Assembly (NCBI RefSeq): GCF_013294025.1 | Contig: NZ_JABSNL010000011.1 | Location: 1-64,000 of the forward strand | Length of the DNA: 64,000 nucleotides | Source: Flavobacterium aeripolare | Lineage (GTDB): Bacteria > Bacteroidota > Bacteroidia > Flavobacteriales > Flavobacteriaceae | Direction of reading: 5' to 3' | Shown here: positions 17,572 to 25,144 of the stretch, piece after piece | Numbering within the stretch: the stretch's first letter is position 1 | Layout of the letters: each line of letters begins with the position of its first letter | Position numbers and translations under genes: made by a program | The notes under the pieces: model-generated | Database searches by the model: none | What the model was told of the DNA's origin: nothing | The model's input: the letters and a program-made list of their open reading frames with translations, nothing else

Positions 17572-17650
17572 TAGCCCTGATAGCAGTGGAAATCCTTTAT
17601 CGCCGTTCTTTAAGGCGGTAAAGATTGCAACGGATAGCAGGATTAGCTCC
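17572..17650 (+). repeat. Dispersed imperfect-palindrome repeat, copy B
   Basis: It contains TAGCCCTGATAGCAGTGG, AAATCC, a CGCC...GGCG hairpin, AAAGATTGCAACGG and ATAGCAGGATTAGCTCC. It matches copies A and C block by block, with a different hairpin core. It ends 3 nt from the bioA stop codon, so it sits in the 3' end of the bioA transcript and may act as its terminator or RNA-stabilising hairpin. Confidence 0.75.
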
Positions 17651-17653
17651 AAA

Positions 17654-18925
17654 TTAAACTATATCAAGTGCTTGTTCGACTACTTGATATATTTTTCCTA
17701 ATTGTACATCACTGATGATATACGGTGGCAAGATATACACGATATTTCCCACTGGCCTTAAGATTACGCCATTCTCGATGAAGAAATCGTAGAGTTTGTT
17801 TCGTAAGCTTCCATAGTAACTTGCTGCTCCTTCTGTCTTTATTTCTAAAGCAAAAATAGTTCCCAGAACACGAGTGGTTTTAACCTTAGCATGCTCCTTA
17901 ATTTTTGTTTGAAAGGCCAAATGATTGGCATTGACACGAACTAAATTCGCTTGCATTTCGGGAGTTTTTAACAACTCTAAACTCGCTAATGCAGCGGCAC
18001 AACCCGTAGGATTAGCTGTAAAAGTATGTCCGTGAAAAAGGGCTTTATTAATATCTTCGTCATAGAAAGCGTCAAAAATTTCTTGCGTAAAAGTGGTAAT
18101 CGCCATAGGGATAGTTCCACCAGTCAATGCCTTAGACAAGCATAACATATCGGCAGTTTCATTGACGTAATTCATTGCAAAAGTCTTGCCTGTTTTTCCA
18201 AAACCAGTCATTACTTCGTCAGCAATGGTCAAGACATTATTCTCTTTGCAAATGGTAATCAATTTTGCCAAAGCTTCCGGTTCGTGCATGACCATTCCGG
18301 CAGCACCTTGCACTAAAGGCTCAAAGATAAAACCAGCGCAATTGTTGGTTTTAATTTGTGACCTCAAAGCATCATAACTCTCTTGCTCTTGCCCTTTGAC
18401 AGGAGCGGGAATGCGCACCACGTCAATAAACATCCCTTCGAATGCCTGCGTATAAAAGGAAATTCCGCTTGCCGCCATAGCAGCAAATGTGTCTCCGTGA
18501 AAGGCATTTTCGAAAGCTATAATTGTGGTTCGTTTTTCGCCTTTGTTAAAAAAGAATTGCAAAGCAACTTTGATCGCTACTTCTACAGCCGTTGAACCAT
18601 TATCAGAAAAGAATATTTTTCGTTGGTTATCAGGCAATATTTCGATTAACTTTTCACCAAGTTCGATTGCTGGCTCGTGCGTAAATCCACCAAAAAGTAC
18701 GTGTTCTAGCGTCGTTAGCTGCTTGTAAATCGCATCGGCAATGTATTTATTACTGTGCCCGTAGGGATTCACCCACCACGAAGCGATAGCATCAATATAT
18801 TCTTTGTTGTTTTCGTCCCAAAGCAAAGCGCCTTCTCCTCTTTTAATAGCGATAGGAAGCGCAGCTGTTTTATGTTGTGTATAAGGGTGCCAAAGGTATT
18901 CTTGATCTCTTTCTGATAATGTCAT
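17654..18925 (-). CDS. bioA: Adenosylmethionine-8-amino-7-oxononanoate aminotransferase
   Basis: PLP enzyme that turns KAPA into DAPA with SAM as amino donor. Family features in its 423 residues: the N-terminal LWHPYTQHK, FSDNGSTAVEVAIK near residue 107, the PLP-binding Asp236 in ADEVMTGFGKTG, and the Schiff-base Lys265 in LSKALTGG. The FHGDTF motif is also present. It lies 75 nt downstream of bioD in the same direction. A short-period repeat fills the bioD-bioA gap and repeat copy B directly follows its stop. Confidence 0.97.
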   Translation of the reverse strand: MTLSERDQEYLWHPYTQHKTAALPIAIKRGEGALLWDENNKEYIDAIASWWVNPYGHSNKYIADAIYKQLTTLEHVLFGGFTHEPAIELGEKLIEILPDNQRKIFFSDNGSTAVEVAIKVALQFFFNKGEKRTTIIAFENAFHGDTFAAMAASGISFYTQAFEGMFIDVVRIPAPVKGQEQESYDALRSQIKTNNCAGFIFEPLVQGAAGMVMHEPEALAKLITICKENNVLTIADEVMTGFGKTGKTFAMNYVNETADMLCLSKALTGGTIPMAITTFTQEIFDAFYDEDINKALFHGHTFTANPTGCAAALASLELLKTPEMQANLVRVNANHLAFQTKIKEHAKVKTTRVLGTIFALEIKTEGAASYYGSLRNKLYDFFIENGVILRPVGNIVYILPPYIISDVQLGKIYQVVEQALDIV

Positions 18926-18940
18926 GGTAAAATAAATTAT

Positions 18941-18985
18941 GTCGCAAAGATACGCAGAGACAAACAGAGTGCCATACGCAAAGAA
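18941..18985. repeat. Short-period repeat (CGCAAAGATACGCAGAGAC type)
   Basis: GTCGCAAAGATACGCAGAGA with a partial second unit (ATACGCAAAGAA) occupies most of the bioD-bioA intergenic gap. It belongs to the same kind of degenerate decamer repeat as 17354-17396. Confidence 0.5.
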
Positions 18986-19000
18986 TAAAATGCGTAATGT

Positions 19001-19618
19001 TTATAGAGTTAACAACTTATCTCTAAATTGATCAGCGTAATCCTTAATTACATTTTGATCAAAGTAAGGTTCTTGTTCAATGCGACCAATAAAACGAATT
19101 CCAGTTTTGGATAAAATTATGGACTCAGTAGCTTGATTTTGTTCACCACTGAAAATAATTCCAGCAATATTGATCTTGCGGTTTTGCAATGCTTCAATCG
19201 TTAACAGGGTATGGTTGATACTCCCCAAATAATGTCTTGAAACAACTACTACTTTATAATCTGCAGCAATTAAATCGACAATAGTATCTTGATTATTTAA
19301 TGGTACAAATAAGCCTCCTGCTCCTTCTATAACCAAATGATTTTCGGTTTCTGGTGCGACAATCTTAGCTAAATCAATTGTTAAACCGTCAATTTCAGCG
19401 GCTAGATGTGGACTAGCTGGCGTGTTTAATTTATAGCTATTAGAATGAATAACCGTTTTGTCGTTACTGATGTAGCGTTCAATTTTATGACTGTCCGAAT
19501 TATCAAGGTCACCCGCTTGAATGGGTTTCCAATAATCGGCTTGTAGTGATTCTGTTATAATTGATGAGGCAATTGTTTTACCTACATCAGTTCCTATTCC
19601 TGTTACAAATATTTTCAT
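19001..19618 (-). CDS. bioD: Dethiobiotin synthetase
   Basis: ATP-dependent carboxylase that closes the ureido ring of DAPA to give dethiobiotin. The P-loop is GIGTDVGKT at residues 7-15. Other family parts are DYWKPIQAGD (with the substrate lysine), SPHLAAEIDG, and EGAGGLFVPLN near residue 108. Length 205 residues is normal. It follows the GxxExxY element by 10 nt from that element's outer repeat, so its 5' leader consists of mobile-element sequence. It is probably transcribed through from bioF unless the element brings a promoter. Confidence 0.97.
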   Translation of the reverse strand: MKIFVTGIGTDVGKTIASSIITESLQADYWKPIQAGDLDNSDSHKIERYISNDKTVIHSNSYKLNTPASPHLAAEIDGLTIDLAKIVAPETENHLVIEGAGGLFVPLNNQDTIVDLIAADYKVVVVSRHYLGSINHTLLTIEALQNRKINIAGIIFSGEQNQATESIILSKTGIRFIGRIEQEPYFDQNVIKDYADQFRDKLLTL

Positions 19619-19628
19619 AATTACTAGA

Positions 19629-19666
19629 CCACGGATAATACTGATTTAACAGATTATCACTGATTT
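19629..19666 (+). repeat. Right terminal inverted repeat of the GxxExxY element
   Basis: Starts CCACGGATAATACTGATTT and ends CACTGATTT. It pairs with 20062-20099 in inverted orientation. The read-through stop codon of the GxxExxY gene (19657-19659) lies within it. Confidence 0.65.
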
Positions 19667-19716
19667 TTTAAATTCTTTTTTCTATCGTTGGTATATATTA
19701 TACGCTTAAATTCTGC

Positions 19717-20058
19717 CTATTCTCCAAAATTCAACAAGAGACCTACTTCTATTTGAGTTGCTTTTAAATAATTCATCAATTGCGCTACATGAGCACTCTT
19801 GAGGACTTCACATGCCTTAAGCTCAACTATTACCTTATCTTCAACTAGTAAGTCACTATAATACTCTCCCAATAATTGCCCCTTTAAATATACTTTTATA
19901 GGACTTTGAGCCTTAACATTGTATCCTTTATTTTTTAATTCAAAAAACATCGCATTTTGATAAATCTTCTCCAAAAACCCGTATCCTAACTGGTTATAGA
20001 TGTCAAAATATATCTTAATTATATCCTCCGTAATTTTTTTATGTAACAATTCGCTCAT
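19717..20058 (-). CDS. GxxExxY family protein with an early stop near its C-terminus
   Basis: A 113-residue protein of the PD-(D/E)xK-like GxxExxY family. It has the name motif GYGFLEKIY (Gly27, Glu30, Tyr33), Asp69 and the nuclease-like ELK (residues 79-81). Function is unknown; a nuclease role is only suggested by the fold. After LLLNFGE the frame has a TAG (19717-19719). Beyond it the same frame continues AEFKRIIYTNDRKK for 19 codons, to a TGA at 19657-19659, and this looks like the usual family ending (NFGxxxEFKR). The TAG therefore looks like a recent nonsense change of an AAG or CAG codon. The protein may still function without the tail. The gene interrupts the biotin operon. Confidence 0.8.
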   Translation of the reverse strand: MSELLHKKITEDIIKIYFDIYNQLGYGFLEKIYQNAMFFELKNKGYNVKAQSPIKVYLKGQLLGEYYSDLLVEDKVIVELKACEVLKSAHVAQLMNYLKATQIEVGLLLNFGE

Positions 20059-20061
20059 AAT

Positions 20062-20099
20062 AAATCTGTTTTAATCCGTCGAATCAGTTTAATCTGTGG
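20062..20099 (-). repeat. Left terminal inverted repeat of the GxxExxY element
   Basis: On the minus strand it starts CCACAGATTAAACTGATTCG and ends AAACAGATTT, in units of 9, 9 and 10 nt. It supplies the last two residues and the stop codon of bioF (ACA GAT TAA). Confidence 0.65.
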
Positions 20100-21237
20100 G
20101 CGAAAAAACAAAAGTACTCAACAAACTCAAGACTTTTGAGATTTCTTCCTTCGAATTATAACTATGTAAACAAAAACGGAGTCGCTCTTGTCCTTCTGGA
20201 ACTGTAGGAGATAGTATTGCTTTAACATTGAGGCCACTATCTTGAAACTTTTGTGCTATTGCTTTCACTTTTTGATTGCCAGGAATTATTGCTGATTGAA
20301 TTGCAGATTTAGATTGCACAAACATTGGTTTTAAACCCAATAGCATTTTTTGTTGGTTGAAATAAACAATATTGGATCTCAAGTCAACTAAGCTATTATT
20401 ATTGGTATCTAGAAATTGATATGCGTGCAAAATTGTAGCTACAGCATGTGGTGACATTCCTGTTGTGTAAATAAAGCTACGAGCAAAATTCACTAAATAT
20501 TGTTTTAACTCATTTGAACCTAGGATAGCTGCACCGTGGCAACCCAAACCCTTACCAAAAGTCATGATTCGGGCAAAAACTTCTTCCTGCAATCCCAACA
20601 TTTGGACCAAGCCTCCCCCTTTATCACCAAAAACACCCAAAGCATGTGCTTCATCTACAACCAAATAGGATTTGTGCTTTTTACAAATACCTACCAACTC
20701 CTGGAGATTGGGCGTATCGCCATCCATTGAGAAAACACTTTCGATAACGACATAGATATTCTCTGTGCTATGACGCCTAAGAAGCGTCTCTAGCTCTTCA
20801 AAATCGTTATGGGTAAACTTATATGCTTTTGCATTAGATAACTTGATTCCGTCTCTAATCGAGGCATGACAGAGTTCGTCGTATAGAATTAAATCTCCTT
20901 TTTGAGGCACACTACTGAAAAAACCAACATTTGCATCATAACCTGAATTAAAAATTAATGCCGCTTCTGCCTGATGGAATCGGGCAATGTAATCCTCTGT
21001 TACTTGATACAAAGGATGATTTCCAGATATTAATCGCGAGCCTGTCGCCCCATTTTGAAAATACTTATTGTCGATTAAAAATTGATGCGTTCGATTAAAA
21101 ATAACTTCTGATTGAGAGAGTCCTAAATAATCATTTGATGTAAAATCTATTAGATCACTTACATTAGGTAATTTTCTAAGTGCATTTTCGCTGTTGCGAA
21201 CATGAAGTTTTTTGAGAAGATTTTCAGGTAATTTCAT
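20089..21237 (-). CDS. bioF: 8-amino-7-oxononanoate synthase (KAPA synthase)
   Basis: PLP enzyme that condenses pimeloyl-ACP or -CoA with alanine. Family features from the ATG at 21237 (382 residues): FTSNDYLGLS near 32, GATGSRLISGNH near 63, the PLP contacts VDEAHALGVFG at 194-204, and the Schiff-base Lys229 in MTFGKGLGCHG. The longer ORF start at 21297 is rejected, because a -7 box (21243-21250) sits between the two and the extra 20 residues overlap repeat copy C. The C-terminal SPTD and stop lie at the edge of the GxxExxY element, so the end of BioF was probably re-shaped by the insertion. It is the first gene of the biotin operon. A 2-amino-3-ketobutyrate ligase role is possible but less likely in this context. 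Confidence 0.92.
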   Translation of the reverse strand: MKLPENLLKKLHVRNSENALRKLPNVSDLIDFTSNDYLGLSQSEVIFNRTHQFLIDNKYFQNGATGSRLISGNHPLYQVTEDYIARFHQAEAALIFNSGYDANVGFFSSVPQKGDLILYDELCHASIRDGIKLSNAKAYKFTHNDFEELETLLRRHSTENIYVVIESVFSMDGDTPNLQELVGICKKHKSYLVVDEAHALGVFGDKGGGLVQMLGLQEEVFARIMTFGKGLGCHGAAILGSNELKQYLVNFARSFIYTTGMSPHAVATILHAYQFLDTNNNSLVDLRSNIVYFNQQKMLLGLKPMFVQSKSAIQSAIIPGNQKVKAIAQKFQDSGLNVKAILSPTVPEGQERLRFCLHSYNSKEEISKVLSLLSTFVFSPTD

Positions 21238-21242
21238 GCCAT

Positions 21243-21250
21243 CAAAGTTA
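21243..21250 (-). promoter_or_regulatory. -7 promoter box of the bioF operon, 5 nt from the start codon
   Basis: On the minus strand it reads TAACTTTG followed by ATGGC and the start ATG. It sets the start of bioF at 21237 and predicts a leaderless or nearly leaderless transcript. Confidence 0.55.
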
Positions 21251-21282
21251 TGAATTATTGTGCAAAATAAGCAGTTATCCTC

Positions 21283-21364
21283 TAGCCCAGATAGCAATGA
21301 AAATCCTTTTACTTTTTTTCTTTAAAAAATGTAAAAGATTGTAATGAATAGCTGGAATAGCTCC
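21283..21364 (+). repeat. Dispersed imperfect-palindrome repeat, copy C
   Basis: It contains TAGCCCAGATAGCAATG, AAAATCC, an A/T-rich hairpin core, AAAAGATTGTAATG and AATAGCTGGAATAGCTCC. It matches copies A and B. It lies between the atpC terminator and the bioF promoter, outside both transcripts. Confidence 0.75.
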
Positions 21365-21368
21365 TAAA

Positions 21369-21399
21369 TAAAAAAGCCAAACATAAATGCTTGGCTTTA
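21369..21399 (-). terminator. Terminator of atpD-atpC
   Basis: AAAGCCAA and TTGGCTTT form a stem just beyond the atpC stop codon on the minus strand, followed on that strand by a T run. Confidence 0.8.
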
Positions 21400-21422
21400 A
21401 ATATATAATATTGTGAAACGTT

Positions 21423-21704
21423 TTAGTCAGCTAAAATAATCACTTTATTGTCTTTCATTTCTAACGTTCCAGAAGAAATCGCTAGTGTATAATTTTGATC
21501 ATTAATCTTTGTGAAGATCGCTGATGCTTCTTTACTTAACTGAAAAGATGGAGCAGATATACTCACGATTCCTTTTTCAAGTATTGAAACTATGGGCGCG
21601 TGATTATTTAATATTTGGAAGCTACCATCAACACCTGGTACAGCTACTGAAGTAACTTCTGCTTTAAATAAAGATGCCTCTGGTGATACTATTTCTAATA
21701 ACAT
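21423..21704 (-). CDS. atpC: ATP synthase F1 subunit epsilon
   Basis: A 93-residue short epsilon subunit made essentially of the N-terminal beta-sandwich: EIVSPEASLFKAEVTSVAVPGVDG in residues 4-27, then FQILNNHAPIVSIL. The C-terminal helical hairpin of longer epsilons is missing, as usual in Bacteroidota. It lies in the F1 stalk. It follows atpD by 78 nt of heptamer-repeat sequence. The other atp genes are not in the window; separation of atpDC from the rest of the operon is usual in this phylum. Confidence 0.93.
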   Translation of the reverse strand: MLLEIVSPEASLFKAEVTSVAVPGVDGSFQILNNHAPIVSILEKGIVSISAPSFQLSKEASAIFTKINDQNYTLAISSGTLEMKDNKVIILAD

Positions 21705-21712
21705 ATTTTTGT

Positions 21713-21777
21713 AGTTAAAGGTTTAAAAGCTTAAAGTTTAAAGTTGCTTGTGAACCTTAAACTTTAAACCTTAAACT
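21713..21777. repeat. Heptamer (GTTTAAA-type) inverted repeat between atpD and atpC
   Basis: GGTTTAAAAGCTTAAAGTTT on one side and CCTTAAACTTTAAACC on the other form inverted arrays of about 7-nt units around a short spacer (TTGCTTGTGAA). They fill nearly the entire 78-nt intercistronic gap. A related hairpin is at 47922-47974. Confidence 0.65.
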
Positions 21778-21782
21778 ATTTT

Positions 21783-23297
<1,515 letters not shown>

Positions 23298-23485
23298 TTA
23301 TGTATTTATTAAATAGCTATTTAGGTTTATGAAATAAAACTAATCGAAACTTATCGATTACATCCTTTTTTCAGAGTGCAAAGATAATTTTTTAAAATAA
23401 AAAATCAATAATTTTTTACATAAAAAACTTTAAGATAAAAATAACCGTTCTAAAATGCTCGTACGCACTCGATTTTATTATAAAT

Positions 23486-23518
23486 AAAAGCCAACATGTA
23501 AAAAAACAGTTGGCTTTT
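23486..23518 (-). terminator. Terminator of the SGNH hydrolase/TonB receptor operon
   Basis: AAAAGCCAAC and GTTGGCTTTT form a perfect 10-bp stem 20 nt after the stop codon at 23540. Confidence 0.8.
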
Positions 23519-23539
23519 ACCTATAAATTTACTTTCGAT

Positions 23540-25105
23540 TTATTGAATTACTTTCGGAAACAATATTTGATATAGACTTAAATCAATTTTTTTCAACGTT
23601 GATCCATACTTTTCATTTATTGCAGTGCTGAAAGCGTTTGCTATTAGAGCATAACCTCTTGGACTTGGATGTATTCCATCTAATGAAAAGCCCCCTCCCG
23701 TAACATAAGTAGACGTAGTGGTAAAGCCATTTGCTACAACACCCCCCGTTGATAACTGTGTCATAATCGCTTTAGTATCAACAAATGCCAATCCTTTTGA
23801 ATCTGCTGCTGCTTGAATGGTTACATTATAAGCATCTGTAGCTACTTTTATTTCAGCAATCTCTGATGGAATTAAAACATGAGCATCTTGCAAGGGAAAA
23901 GTAATTCCAAATTTATTTAAAGGAGAAGGCGGAGCCATTCCAATACCAGAGTTACTAGGAGTAGGAGCAGCACCAATAACTGACTGAGTAGGCAATAAAA
24001 CTAGATCAGCAGCTGTGGCTTGACGCGCTTGACCAAAAACAGCACCGTAAAAAGCTGCCGTTTGCGCTCCTACCGAAGGAGTGAAGGCAGCAGTCAACTG
24101 AGCAGCTAAGTTAGGCAAAGACTCGTCTTTAATCAATAAAGGGTTTGATGTCGTAGCAGATAATAATTTAATACGATCACCTGCTTGAAAAGCTGTTAAA
24201 GCAGCATTTAATGGTCCGTACAACAGGGAATTAAGCTGGGCAACTGTTGCCTCCCCTACAGCGACACTTCCTGCCCCTAGTACTTTAACAGATATAGGAT
24301 TGTAAGGAACTGTTTTGAAATAAGGTAGCGTATTAACATAAGGTAGATTAGCCACAACACCTTTAGTCCCATTAGCCGTTAAATTAGTAATTAAGCTTGA
24401 ATATATATTTGCAAAAACTGCAGGATCAGTAATGTCACTTGAGCCGTAAGTAGCTGGATTTGCGTTACCCGTCTGATTCACACCAACTCCACCAGATGTA
24501 GCATAACCAAGAACGTCATTACCACCTATCCATAATGAAAAGAAAGTTGGCGCTTGTACCAAGGCATCAGCTATCACAGTTGCAGTATTTGAAGTTGCAA
24601 ATCGAGCATAATAGGGATTAGCAGCTCCTGTAGGCACCCCTGCAAAACTTCCATATCCTGGAGCCACTAAATGGTAACTCTTAGCCCCTGGAACTCCTAA
24701 ATTATTGAAGGGACCAGCAATACGAGCTGTAACCTCTGTTGTGGGAGCTCCATTAACAGGAGCAGGACCTGCACCATTGAAATACAATCTTACAGCAGCC
24801 ACTGGATTACCAGCAAATAATAGCCCACCAATATTATCAGATACCAAAGGAGTCTTGAATTCACCCCCGCCTGCTTCAACAAACTGCTGTGCTAAAAGAT
24901 TGGGATACGCACCTTGCTGCCCTTGTATAAAAAGAGCGCCATCACTATATCCAGCTGCAAAAGAATCCCCTAATGCAACATATTTACTAAATACCGCTGA
25001 ACCTGGAGTTGCAGCTGCTTCCGACGTTGCGTCGTTTGAATCATCAGTACTACAAGCTACCACAGTTAATGAGACCAATAGTAGCGCTTTTAAATTTTTT
25101 ATCAT
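23540..25105 (-). CDS. SGNH/GDSL-hydrolase outer-membrane lipoprotein
   Basis: A 521-residue lipoprotein with lipobox LTVVAC (Cys18) and an Asp- and Ser-rich tether. The SGNH esterase blocks are visible: block I VALGDSFAAGY with nucleophile Ser48, the Asn block WIGGNDVLGY near residue 192, and block V DGIHPSPRGY with Asp476 and His479. It is longer than most GDSL enzymes because of inserts between blocks. It is 39 nt downstream of the TonB-dependent receptor and shares its transcript, so it likely acts on the cell surface to cleave an ester before uptake through the receptor. The substrate is unknown. Confidence 0.88.
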   Translation of the reverse strand: MIKNLKALLLVSLTVVACSTDDSNDATSEAAATPGSAVFSKYVALGDSFAAGYSDGALFIQGQQGAYPNLLAQQFVEAGGGEFKTPLVSDNIGGLLFAGNPVAAVRLYFNGAGPAPVNGAPTTEVTARIAGPFNNLGVPGAKSYHLVAPGYGSFAGVPTGAANPYYARFATSNTATVIADALVQAPTFFSLWIGGNDVLGYATSGGVGVNQTGNANPATYGSSDITDPAVFANIYSSLITNLTANGTKGVVANLPYVNTLPYFKTVPYNPISVKVLGAGSVAVGEATVAQLNSLLYGPLNAALTAFQAGDRIKLLSATTSNPLLIKDESLPNLAAQLTAAFTPSVGAQTAAFYGAVFGQARQATAADLVLLPTQSVIGAAPTPSNSGIGMAPPSPLNKFGITFPLQDAHVLIPSEIAEIKVATDAYNVTIQAAADSKGLAFVDTKAIMTQLSTGGVVANGFTTTSTYVTGGGFSLDGIHPSPRGYALIANAFSTAINEKYGSTLKKIDLSLYQILFPKVIQ

Positions 25106-25144
25106 TTTTAAATATTTTTATTTTATTAAGGAATATTTATATGC

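Larger units (their letters stand above)
19629..20099 (-). mobile_element. GxxExxY element with imperfect terminal inverted repeats
   Basis: Two 38-nt ends, 19629-19666 and 20062-20099, are inverted copies of one another with 29 of 38 positions identical. Both consist of 9-10-nt units of the form CnGATTnAA. Between them lies one gene of the GxxExxY family. The element occupies the bioF-bioD junction: its outer repeat starts inside the last codons of bioF and ends 10 nt before bioD. Solo remnants of the same repeat are at 15748-15965. No transposase or target-site duplication was identified; mobility is inferred from structure. Confidence 0.6.

Noticed and set aside
21238..21297. 20-residue N-terminal extension of bioF
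   Set aside because: It lies upstream of the -7 box and inside repeat copy C, and does not resemble the BioF N-terminus.
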